From: JALYNX01 sp035292605
GTDB lineage: Bacteria > Actinomycetota > Acidimicrobiia > Spongiisociales > ZC4RG35
Assembly: GCA_035292605.1 (NCBI GenBank)
Contig: DATDPT010000084.1
Coordinates: forward strand, 1 to 6,772
Direction of reading: 5' to 3'
Length of the DNA: 6,772 nt
Shown in pieces: positions 1-6,067 of this stretch. The translations under genes were made by a program, and so were the position numbers. How positions within the stretch are numbered: position 1 is the stretch's first letter; every line of letters begins with the position of its first letter. The notes under the pieces are model-generated. The model was not told the DNA's origin. It did not search any database and worked only from the letters and a program-made list of their open reading frames with translations.

Positions 1-1
1 T

Positions 2-319
2 TTCCTGGGCCAGATCTACGCCCTGCTGGGGATGGAGAACATCGCCGACGAAGCCGATCCAGATGGGCTCGGGTTCCCCCAGCTCGCCTCGGAGTACGTG
101 GTGTCATCCGACCCTGATCTGATCTTCCTGGCCGACTCGAGCATGGGGGTCACTCCGGAGAGTCTCGCCGATCGCCCCGGGTGGGCGGAGATGACCGCAG
201 TCCAGGGCGGTGCGATCGCAGTTCTCGACGAGTATCTGGCCTCGAACTGGGGGCCGCGTGTCGTTGAACTCCTCCAGTCGATAGCTGATGCGGTGACGGG
301 GCTGGTACCGGAGCCTTGA
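2..319 (+). CDS. Corrinoid (BtuF-like) ABC transporter substrate-binding protein, C-terminal part
   Basis: This is the 3' end of a gene that begins before the window; the frame is open from base 2 to a TGA at 317-319, giving about 105 residues. The protein would be the extracellular ligand-binding component that hands substrate to the permease encoded next. The visible part matches the C-terminal lobe of type III periplasmic-binding proteins (BtuF/FhuD/FepB fold). It has a 'PDLIFLAD' strand, then 'RPGWAEMTAVQGGAIAVLDE', and a closing helix around 'GPRVVELLQSIADAV', the order usual for this family. The N-terminal lipobox or signal peptide lies outside the window. The stop overlaps the permease start by 4 bp (TTGA), which indicates translational coupling. 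The fold also binds siderophores and heme; the corrinoid assignment comes from the downstream adenosyltransferase gene and is an inference. Confidence 0.85.
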   Translation, partial: FLGQIYALLGMENIADEADPDGLGFPQLASEYVVSSDPDLIFLADSSMGVTPESLADRPGWAEMTAVQGGAIAVLDEYLASNWGPRVVELLQSIADAVTGLVPEP

Positions 320-1359
320 GCGGCCTCTCCACGGCGCCAGTGGCACGTCCTGCTCACATCGGGCGAAGACGGTGGCTGGCCGCGATCTCGACCTTGGTCA
401 TGATCTTGATCGCGGGGGTGCTGGTGGGATCGGTTGTCATCGATCCCACCAGGGTCCTGAAAGCCCTGCTCGACCGTCTGCCTTTCATCAGCCTGACAAG
501 CGGGCTCACCGAGGTCCAAGAACGGATTCTCTTCGAGATTCGGCTTCCCCGGGTGGTGATGGGGGGGATCGTCGGGTCGATTCTGGCATTGGCGGGCGCC
601 GGCTATCAGGGGGTCTTCCGCAATCCTCTTGCCGATCCATATCTCCTCGGAGTGGCGGCGGGAGCGGGTCTCGGAGCGACGTTTGTCATCGGCGCTGGTG
701 GGGGGTCAGCTCTCATACCGCCGGTCGCTTTTGTTGGTGGTCTGGTGGCTGTCCTGGCGACCTATGCCGTCGGTCGAACGGCGGGGGGGCGCACGATGAC
801 ATCTCTCATCCTGGCCGGAGTGGCGGTGGCCGCCTTCGCCACCGCGATCCAGACCTTCCTGTTGCAGCGGAACTACGAAACGCTCCGTGAGGTCTATTCG
901 TGGATTCTGGGCCGACTGGTGACAGTGGGCTGGAGCGAGGTTGTCGTCCTCTTGCCCTATGCCCTGGTAGCCGGCGCGGTTCTGGTCCTATACCGGCGTC
1001 TGCTCGACGTGCTCGCCCTCGGCGATGACGAGGCGGCGGGTCTGGGGGTCGATGTGCTCAGGGTCCGCAGGACCGTGGTCCTGGCGGCGACGTTGGCTAC
1101 TGCGGCCGCAGTGTCGGTGAGCGGGCTGATCGGGTTCGTCGGGATCATCGTCCCCCATACCGTTCGCCTGTTGACCGGCTGGAGCTACCGGCTCGTCATT
1201 CCCCTTTCCATCCTCTACGGAGCCTCCTTCCTGATCCTGGCCGATCTGATTGCACGCACCGCAGTCGCTCCGGCTGAGCTGCCGATCGGGGTCATCACCG
1301 CCTTCTTGGGAGCCCCCTTCTTCGTGATCGTGTTGAGGACTGTTCGAGGAAGCACGTGA
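316..1359 (+). CDS. FecCD/BtuC-family ABC transporter permease (probable corrinoid uptake)
   Basis: This is an integral membrane permease of 347 residues, the normal length for BtuC/FecCD proteins, which form a homodimeric channel with about ten membrane helices per subunit. A basic N-terminus (residues 11-19) precedes the first hydrophobic segment (about 20-42). Family landmarks follow in order: 'RLPR' at 76-79, the 'GAGYQGVFRNPLADPYLLG' stretch at about 94-112, 'SWILGRL' at 195-201, the ATPase-coupling loop 'ALGDDEAAGLGV' at 234-245, 'GLIGFVGIIVPHTVR' at 270-284, and 'ELPIGVITAFLGAPFF' at 321-336. The start is a TTG at 316 overlapping the preceding stop. GGAG at 310-313 is only 2 nt away, so coupling to upstream translation probably helps initiation. 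A GTG at 340 is an alternative start but has no ribosome-binding site. The substrate cannot be read from the permease alone (B12, iron-siderophore or heme); gene context favours a corrinoid. Confidence 0.92.
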   Translation: MSGLSTAPVARPAHIGRRRWLAAISTLVMILIAGVLVGSVVIDPTRVLKALLDRLPFISLTSGLTEVQERILFEIRLPRVVMGGIVGSILALAGAGYQGVFRNPLADPYLLGVAAGAGLGATFVIGAGGGSALIPPVAFVGGLVAVLATYAVGRTAGGRTMTSLILAGVAVAAFATAIQTFLLQRNYETLREVYSWILGRLVTVGWSEVVVLLPYALVAGAVLVLYRRLLDVLALGDDEAAGLGVDVLRVRRTVVLAATLATAAAVSVSGLIGFVGIIVPHTVRLLTGWSYRLVIPLSILYGASFLILADLIARTAVAPAELPIGVITAFLGAPFFVIVLRTVRGST

Positions 1360-2111
1360 TCGGCTGGCGTGAGGTCTCGGTATCGTTCGGCGGGCCTCCG
1401 GTTGTCGGCCCCCTTTCGCTCACGGTCGTCGATGGTGAATGGTTGGGATTGATCGGGCCCAACGGCGCCGGCAAGTCGACGCTGCTCAAGGCGGCGGTGG
1501 GAGTTGTCGAGCACACCGGCGCCATCGATCTCGGAGGGCGGGCCTCGAGAGCCGGCCTCGACATCGCTTGGATGCCCCAACGCCCGCACCTTCCAGATGA
1601 GATGACCGTCACCGACTATGTGTTGTTGGGTCGGACCCCACATCTGGGGAGATTCGGCACCGAGCGCGGGCGGGACCTGGATTCGGTGCAGCGCTCCCTG
1701 GAACGGCTGGACCTGGTCGAGCTTTCGGGCCGTGCTCTGGCCACATTGTCGGGTGGGGAGGCGCAACGAGCGGTCCTGGCCCGGGCCTTGGCGCAGGAGG
1801 CTCCGGTGCTCCTCCTCGACGAGCCGACGTCGAATCTCGACATCGGTCATGCCCTCGACGTCCTCGAGATCATTGATGGCCTCAGGAAGCACGACGGGCT
1901 GACCGTGGTCACCGCCCTCCACGACCTCACCCTTGCCGGAAGGTTCGCTGATCGTCTCGTCTTGCTCGCTGAGGGGAAGGTGGTGACAGACGGTGGGCCG
2001 CGGGAAGTGCTCACCGAGGAGCATCTCGAGGCTTACTACGGTGCCGGTATTCGGGTTGTCGACAATGGAGACGGCCCCACGGTGATACCCAGCAGGAAAC
2101 GTCGTGTCTGA
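1356..2111 (+). CDS. BtuD/FecE-type ABC transporter ATP-binding protein (probable corrinoid uptake)
   Basis: This is the cytoplasmic ATPase that powers the permease; 251 residues is typical. All nucleotide-binding motifs are intact. The Walker A 'GPNGAGKST' is at 34-42, the Q-loop glutamine is near 75 ('WMPQRPHLP'), the signature 'LSGGEAQRA' is at 131-139, Walker B 'VLLLDEP' is at 151-157 with the catalytic Glu at 156, the D-loop 'SNLD' is at 159-162, and the switch histidine is in 'ALHD' near 189. The segment 'VTDYVLLGRTPHLGRFG' (85-101) is characteristic of the iron/B12 importer ATPases. The start is GTG at 1356 with GAGGA at 1346-1350 (5 nt spacing), overlapping the permease stop by 4 bp. 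The reading frame continues 8 bp into the adenosyltransferase gene, so the four genes very likely share one transcript. Confidence 0.93.
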   Translation: MIGWREVSVSFGGPPVVGPLSLTVVDGEWLGLIGPNGAGKSTLLKAAVGVVEHTGAIDLGGRASRAGLDIAWMPQRPHLPDEMTVTDYVLLGRTPHLGRFGTERGRDLDSVQRSLERLDLVELSGRALATLSGGEAQRAVLARALAQEAPVLLLDEPTSNLDIGHALDVLEIIDGLRKHDGLTVVTALHDLTLAGRFADRLVLLAEGKVVTDGGPREVLTEEHLEAYYGAGIRVVDNGDGPTVIPSRKRRV

Positions 2112-2673
2112 TCCCAAGAGCCCACCGACCGAGCCGCCGGCCAAGGCGACGGTGCGCGAGCCATCGCTCGTGCTGGTCAACACCGGTGAGGGAAAAGGGA
2201 AGTCGACTGCCGCCTTTGGCACTGCGATCCGCGCCGTGGCCCGGGGCTGGAAGGTCGGCGTGATCCAGTTTCTCAAATCGGGCGAATGGCGCGTGGGGGA
2301 GGAGACGGTCGGAAGGCAGCTGGGGATCGATTGGTGGGCACTTGGTGACGGCTTCACCTGGGATTCAGAGGACATGGAGGAGTCCGAGGCCATCGCCCGT
2401 GAGGCCTGGGCCGTGGCGAAGAGCAAGATCCGGTCAGGCGACTACGAACTGGTGATCCTCGACGAGATCACTTATCCGATCAACTGGGGCTGGATCGCAC
2501 TCGACGATGTGCTGGCCGCGATCTCGGCCCGGCCCGACAATGTCAATCTGATCCTCACCGGGCGCGATGCTCCGGTCGAGTTGATCGACGTGGCAGACAC
2601 CGTGACCGAAATGGTCAAGGTGAAACACGCCTTCGACCGCGGGGTAATGGCCCGGCGCGGCATTGACTACTAG
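2104..2673 (+). CDS. cobO: Corrinoid adenosyltransferase (cob(I)yrinic acid a,c-diamide adenosyltransferase), CobO/BtuR family
   Basis: This enzyme transfers the 5'-deoxyadenosyl group of ATP to the cobalt of a reduced corrinoid, making the coenzyme form in cobalamin synthesis and salvage; it acts in the cytoplasm. The 189-residue protein is the usual BtuR/CobA/CobO size. A proline-rich tail (1-20) precedes the P-loop 'GEGKGKST' at 28-35, followed by 'AAFGTAIRAVARGWKVGVIQFLK', the corrinoid-contacting 'GFTW' at 83-86, the Walker B-like 'LVILDEITY' at 116-124, 'LTGRDAP' at 151-157, and the C-terminal signature 'VKHAFDRGVMARRGIDY', close to that of E. coli BtuR. The start is GTG at 2104 with AGGA at 2094-2097 (6 nt spacing), overlapping the ATPase gene by 8 bp. 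The coupling links corrinoid import to adenosylation. The symbol could equally be btuR or cobA depending on nomenclature. Confidence 0.95.
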   Translation: MSDPKSPPTEPPAKATVREPSLVLVNTGEGKGKSTAAFGTAIRAVARGWKVGVIQFLKSGEWRVGEETVGRQLGIDWWALGDGFTWDSEDMEESEAIAREAWAVAKSKIRSGDYELVILDEITYPINWGWIALDDVLAAISARPDNVNLILTGRDAPVELIDVADTVTEMVKVKHAFDRGVMARRGIDY

Positions 2674-2782
2674 GTCCAACGTTGACATCCGCGGTGGGAG
2701 TGCGAGTGCCAGGGTTTCTTCGACGCTCAAGGGGTGGAGCCCCGGGATCAGGGGTTTATCCTCGCCCCTCTAGGAGGACATG
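2674..2782 (+). other. Intergenic spacer between the corrinoid operon and pfp
   Basis: This 109-bp spacer is the first gap after a run of overlapping genes, so the phosphofructokinase gene may have its own promoter. A perfect TTGACA lies at 2682-2687, but no convincing -10 hexamer follows at 16-18 nt. Two short G/C stems can be drawn (GGGG/CCCC at 2731-2743 and AGGGG/CCCCT at 2750-2769). Neither is long or followed by a T-run, so I do not call a terminator. The spacer ends in the strong ribosome-binding site annotated separately. Confidence 0.5.
2772..2777 (+). promoter_or_regulatory. Strong Shine-Dalgarno site (AGGAGG) of pfp
   Basis: This is a full AGGAGG match to the 16S anti-Shine-Dalgarno sequence. 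It lies 2 nt before the ATG at 2780 and 5 nt before the ATG at 2783. The latter spacing is more favourable, and the resulting protein begins 'MRIGILTGGGD', the usual family N-terminus, so this site favours the second ATG. Confidence 0.8.
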
Positions 2783-3931
2783 ATGCGGATTGGAATCTTG
2801 ACCGGTGGGGGTGACGTTCCCGGCCTCAACGCCTGTATCAAGGCAGTGGTGACTCGCGTCGTGGGCGAGGGTCACCAGGTGGTGGGGATTCGAAGAGGAT
2901 GGGGAGGTCTGGCCGAAACCAATCCCGACGACCCGAAGTCCGGCGAGGCGAACCTCGTCCCATTGGACCGTGCCGCGGTGCGGACCATCGACCGGACTGG
3001 GGGGACTTTCCTCCACAGCTCCCGGACCAACCCGGCCAAGGTGAAGACTGCGGAAGTTCCGGCCTTCCTGGCCCAGAACTTCGACGGGTCGGGCCCCCAC
3101 GACATCACGCCACACGTGCTGCGCGTGCTGGAGACCCACAAGATCGATGTGCTGATCCCGATCGGTGGTGACGACACCCTGTCCTACGGGCTTCGGCTCC
3201 ATGAGGAAGGGGTCCCTGTGATCGCCATCCCCAAGACCATGGACAACGACGTCCACGGCACCGACTACTGCATCGGCTTCTCCACGTCGGTGAGCCGCGG
3301 GGTTCAATTCATCCACAGCCTTCGTACGGCCGCCGGCTCACATGAGCGGATTGCGGTCGTGGAGCTGTTCGGGCGGTACAGCGGCGAGACGTCATTGATC
3401 ACCGCCTACCTGTCCGGGGTTGATCGGGCGATCATCTCCGAGGTCCCCTTCGAAATCGACAAATTGGCCGCCTTCCTCCAGGAGGACCAGGCGGCCAACC
3501 CGTCCAATTACGCGATGATGACCATCTCCGAAGGAGCCCGTCTCGTGCAGGGCGACATTCTGTTGACCGGGGACGAGGATGCATACGGTCACCGCAAGCT
3601 CGGCGGGATCGGCGCCCTCACCGGAGAGTTGCTCAAGGAGCGAACCGGAGAGGGGATCCTGTATCAACAGATCGGCTACCTCATGCGGTCGGGCGCCCCC
3701 GACTCGCTGGATCTGATGGTCGCCAACAACTACGCCGTCATGGCCTCCGACCTGGCGGTGGAAGGGGCCCACGGGCGAATGGTCGCCTTGCGGGGCGGCA
3801 CCTACACCGATGTGCCAATCGGTGTGACCCGTGAAGGCGTGAAGCGGGTCGACGTCGACGAGTTGTACGATCTCGACGCTTATCAGCCGAAGGTTCGCCA
3901 CGTCATGGGCAAACCGATGTTCCTCTACTGA
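2783..3931 (+). CDS. pfp: Phosphofructokinase, predicted pyrophosphate-dependent (PPi-fructose-6-phosphate 1-phosphotransferase)
   Basis: This enzyme phosphorylates fructose 6-phosphate to fructose 1,6-bisphosphate in glycolysis; the PPi-dependent form is reversible and can also serve gluconeogenesis. The product has 382 residues from ATG 2783 (383 from ATG 2780). PFK landmarks are the N-terminal 'GILTGGGDVPGLNA' (4-17), a phosphate-contacting Arg in 'LHSSR' (about 81), 'GGDDT' at 128-132, 'PKTMDND' at 150-156 with the catalytic Asp at 154, 'RIAVVELFGR' at 189-198, the substrate Glu in 'TISEG' (about 250), and 'LMRSG' at 300-304 matching the sugar-phosphate-binding Arg. Asp131 and Lys151 occupy the positions (Gly104 and Gly124 in E. 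coli PfkA) that are known to separate PPi-using from ATP-using enzymes, and both residues here are the PPi type. ATP dependence cannot be excluded without an assay. No terminator is evident after the stop. Confidence 0.9.
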   Translation: MRIGILTGGGDVPGLNACIKAVVTRVVGEGHQVVGIRRGWGGLAETNPDDPKSGEANLVPLDRAAVRTIDRTGGTFLHSSRTNPAKVKTAEVPAFLAQNFDGSGPHDITPHVLRVLETHKIDVLIPIGGDDTLSYGLRLHEEGVPVIAIPKTMDNDVHGTDYCIGFSTSVSRGVQFIHSLRTAAGSHERIAVVELFGRYSGETSLITAYLSGVDRAIISEVPFEIDKLAAFLQEDQAANPSNYAMMTISEGARLVQGDILLTGDEDAYGHRKLGGIGALTGELLKERTGEGILYQQIGYLMRSGAPDSLDLMVANNYAVMASDLAVEGAHGRMVALRGGTYTDVPIGVTREGVKRVDVDELYDLDAYQPKVRHVMGKPMFLY

Positions 3932-4001
3932 GGGCTCAGGGCGCACGGATTCATTGAGGTTGCTCTGACTGGCTTGGTCGTGTACGAGTTGCAGGGTGGG
4001 G

Positions 4002-4944
4002 GTGGATCACAGGCTTCGTGCGCTCGCCGAACGTCAACACGGCGTGGTTGGTCGACGGCAACTGTGGGAGATCGGCGTTTCGCCTGATCAGATTGGGCAC
4101 CGCCTCGATTCGGGGATGCTGGTCCGAATGTCGGCGGAAGTGTTGCGACTCGCAGGCGCACCAGAGTATGAATCGACGAAGGCAATGGCAGCGGTGGGTC
4201 GACTCGCCTGGAATGGCCTACCTGTCGCACGTCTCGGCCGCGTCGTGGTGGGGCCTGCCCGGCTTTGCTCTGGTGAGCCCGCTTCACACAGTGATCCCAT
4301 GGCAGGGCGTTACGCAACGATCGCGGCTCTCGGTCGTCCATTACCACCGAGACCTGCCCGTCGAGCACCTCACGTCGTTGCGCGGCGTGCCCGTCACATC
4401 GGCTGCGCTGACGCTGTTCTTGTTGGCTGGTACGGAACACCGTGGAAGGGTCGAGAGGGCGATCGACAACGCATGGTCGATGAAACTTGTCACCTACGGC
4501 CAGCTTTACGAGCTTCTGGGACATCTGGCGCAGCGGGGCCGGAATGGGATTCGGGTGATGAGAAGTCTGTTGGAGGCGCGAGACCACAGCTTCATACCTC
4601 CGGAGTCCGGTCTCGAAGCACGAGTGAGCAGGCTGGCACAAGATGTGGGTGTTGTCCTGCGCCGCCAGGTGAATGTCGGAGGCGAGGGTTGGATCGGCCG
4701 CGTGGACTTCCAGGTTGAGCGCTCGAACCGAATCGTGGAGGTCCTATCGGATCGCTATCACGGTTCCCCCTTAGACCGAATTCGTGATGAAGTGCGCTTC
4801 CGAGGACTAGTTGAGGTCGGATTCGAGGTTCTCATTATCTGGGAACACGAGATCTGGTCCGATCCAGAGGCGGTGCGCGAGCGAATCCACGCGTTCTCGC
4901 GCGGTGTTATCGACCCAGAGGTCGATAACACCGCGCCAGAATGA
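4002..4944 (+). pseudogene. AbiEi-antitoxin-like N-terminus plus DUF559/Vsr-like C-terminus, interrupted by a +1 frameshift
   Basis: Two frames together encode one recognisable protein. From GTG 4002 (GTG 3996 is an alternative start) the first frame gives an AbiEi-type winged-helix domain, 'ALAERQHGVVGRRQLWEIGVS...IGHRLDSGMLVRM...VLRLAG'. It turns to nonsense after about 4196. The +1 frame continues the family pattern with 'AYLSHVSAASWWGLPGF', then 'GVPVTSAALTLF', 'ESGLEARVSRLAQ', 'IGRVDF' and 'VEVLSDRYHGS'. Removing one G from GGG at 4196-4198 gives a continuous 313-residue product, about the family norm. The C-terminal third resembles the DUF559/Vsr-like PD-(D/E)xK fold, with Asp235 and Glu246 in the core but no Lys after the Glu. 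Such proteins are common, usually solitary, in actinobacterial genomes, and no AbiEii-like toxin gene is adjacent. By hand count over 80 codons, about 66% end in G/C versus about 82% in the neighbouring pfp, hinting at different ancestry. Whether the frameshift is real or a sequencing error cannot be decided here. Confidence 0.75.
4899..4936. repeat. Perfect 16-bp inverted repeat with 6-nt loop at the convergent gene junction
   Basis: The arms GCGCGGTGTTATCGAC (4899-4914) and its exact reverse complement (4921-4936) flank the loop CCAGAG (4915-4920). The repeat lies within the last codons of the AbiEi/DUF559-like gene, ending 6 nt before its TGA, and about 20 bp beyond the stop of the opposing phosphotransferase gene. 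The position suits a bidirectional transcription terminator. Neither strand has a T-run after the stem, so this would be a non-canonical, U-tract-less terminator; a protein-binding palindrome is an alternative. Confidence 0.75.
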
Positions 4945-4955
4945 GAAGGGACCAC

Positions 4956-6026
4956 TCATCCCCTACGTTGAGCGGCCACCCGGAACAAGGTGCGCGCCCC
5001 CTCACCCAGAACCGAGAAGCGCGAATCCCGGGTCTGGCCCCGCACCCAACGGATGTAGATCTGCTGTAACACGATCCCCAGCTTCCAGGTGCCGAACACG
5101 ATGTACCAGTCGACCGCGCCGAGATCCCGCCCCGACCTCTCGCCATAGCGGGTGACCGCGGTCCGCCGGTCGAGCCAACCCGGGGAATCGGTGGGCATGG
5201 GGTTGAGGGCCGATCTCTCCTCGCCGGGGTCGTACCAAGAGGCCATCAAGGTCCCCAGGTCGGCGAGGGGGTCTCCCCGGGTGGCCATATCCCAGTCGTA
5301 GACCGCAACACAAACCCCGGGGTCGTCCCGTGCCACCGCCATGTTGTCCAGCCGCCAGTCGTTGTGGAGAAGCGTCACCTCTTCGGAGAGAGGCAGATTG
5401 GCTTCGAGCCATCGGGCCACCTCCTCGGATGTGCCGTCTTCCTCGTCCTTGGCCTGGTTCCAGCGTTCGGCCCACCCCTCCACCTGGCGTCTCAGAAAGC
5501 CCTCAGGGTGACCGAACTCCCCGAGCCCGGCTCGTGTCGGCTCGACCGCATGGAACTCGGCCAGGGTGTCGACTACGACTGCTGAGAGCTTTCGGTTGGA
5601 ATCGGCGTCCTCACCACCCCCGAACTCAGACGGCACCAGCTCGCGCACCACAACCCCGTCTCTTCGCTCCATGACGAAGAATGGCGAGCCGATCAAGGAA
5701 TTGTCGTCGGAGAAGGCGAGCGCCCTCGGGGCTCTGGGGAACTCTTGCCAGAGGTTGGAAAGGACCCGGTATTCCCGGGCCATGTCGTGGGCTCCGGGGG
5801 CCACCGGTCCCAGAGGAGGGCGGCGCAGCACCAGCTCCGACCCGTTGGGGAAAGTCAAGAGATAGGTGAGGTTCGCCTTTCCGCCCCCAAACTGCTCTAT
5901 CCGAGGAGTCCCATGGGGGAGTTCGGGCTGGCCCTCCATCCACTCGACGAGTCGGTCAACGTCGAATCCCTCGTCGTCACGGACCGGGATCAGATCACCC
6001 ACGCTGGGGAGGGTATCCGACACCAA
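4956..6026 (-). CDS. Phosphotransferase family protein (APH/ACAD10-like kinase fold)
   Basis: This cytoplasmic protein of 356 residues has the aminoglycoside-phosphotransferase/choline-kinase fold, in the subgroup resembling the N-terminal domain of ACAD10/ACAD11. It shows a nucleotide-binding loop 'GGGKANLTYLL' (47-57), 'LVLRRPPLGP' (65-74) followed by 'AHDMAREYRVL', where the helix Glu is about residue 85, 'SPFFVMER' (114-121), the catalytic loop 'LLHNDWRLDN' (219-228), and the metal-binding 'VYDWDMATRGDPLADLG' (242-258). The catalytic loop reads H-N-D where H-G-D is usual. Substrates of this subgroup are often unknown; ACAD10/11 kinases act on 4-hydroxy fatty acids or their CoA esters, but no acyl-CoA dehydrogenase gene is visible here. 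Start choice is uncertain: TTG 6026 and GTG 6023 are adjacent and neither has a good ribosome-binding site, so a leaderless message is possible. The gene converges on the AbiEi-like gene with an 11-bp gap and diverges from the DUF885 gene. Confidence 0.87.
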   Translation of the reverse strand: MVSDTLPSVGDLIPVRDDEGFDVDRLVEWMEGQPELPHGTPRIEQFGGGKANLTYLLTFPNGSELVLRRPPLGPVAPGAHDMAREYRVLSNLWQEFPRAPRALAFSDDNSLIGSPFFVMERRDGVVVRELVPSEFGGGEDADSNRKLSAVVVDTLAEFHAVEPTRAGLGEFGHPEGFLRRQVEGWAERWNQAKDEEDGTSEEVARWLEANLPLSEEVTLLHNDWRLDNMAVARDDPGVCVAVYDWDMATRGDPLADLGTLMASWYDPGEERSALNPMPTDSPGWLDRRTAVTRYGERSGRDLGAVDWYIVFGTWKLGIVLQQIYIRWVRGQTRDSRFSVLGEGARTLFRVAAQRRG

Positions 6027-6067
6027 GAGTCAGCCGTCTACCCTCGGGGACCCCGTTCGAGGACACC
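6027..6067. promoter_or_regulatory. Short divergent intergenic region between the phosphotransferase and DUF885 genes
   Basis: Only 41 bp separate two divergent starts, so promoters for both genes must overlap each other or extend into the coding sequences. A TACCCT at 6039-6044 fits a loose TANNNT -10 for the rightward gene, but there is no matching -35. I see no operator-like palindrome. The role as a promoter region is inferred from gene orientation alone. Confidence 0.35.

Noticed and set aside
1215..2426. A 403-codon open frame on the minus strand opposite the permease, ATPase and cobO genes
   Set aside because: It lies antisense to three genes with intact motifs, has no recognisable domain, and is what high GC at third positions produces on the opposite strand.
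2682..2710. A perfect TTGACA as a -35 box for pfp
   Set aside because: No acceptable -10 hexamer lies 15-19 nt downstream, so it is probably a chance match.
3929..3938. TGAGGGCTCA at the pfp stop as a terminator stem
   Set aside because: The loop would be only 2 nt, the stem is 4 bp, and no T-run follows.
3960..3988. TTGCTC, 17 nt, TACGAG as a promoter for the AbiEi-like gene
   Set aside because: The spacing is right, but both hexamers match consensus poorly; such matches are expected by chance.
4018..4194. The first ~59 codons of the +1 frame (from ATG 4018) read as the start of an intact 308-residue gene
   Set aside because: This part is Cys/Arg/Trp-rich nonsense, while the other frame encodes a recognisable AbiEi-like domain over the same bases; a frameshift explains both.
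3925..4641. A 238-codon minus-strand open frame across the pfp end and the AbiEi-like gene
   Set aside because: The product resembles no family, and the opposite strand encodes recognisable protein in this region.
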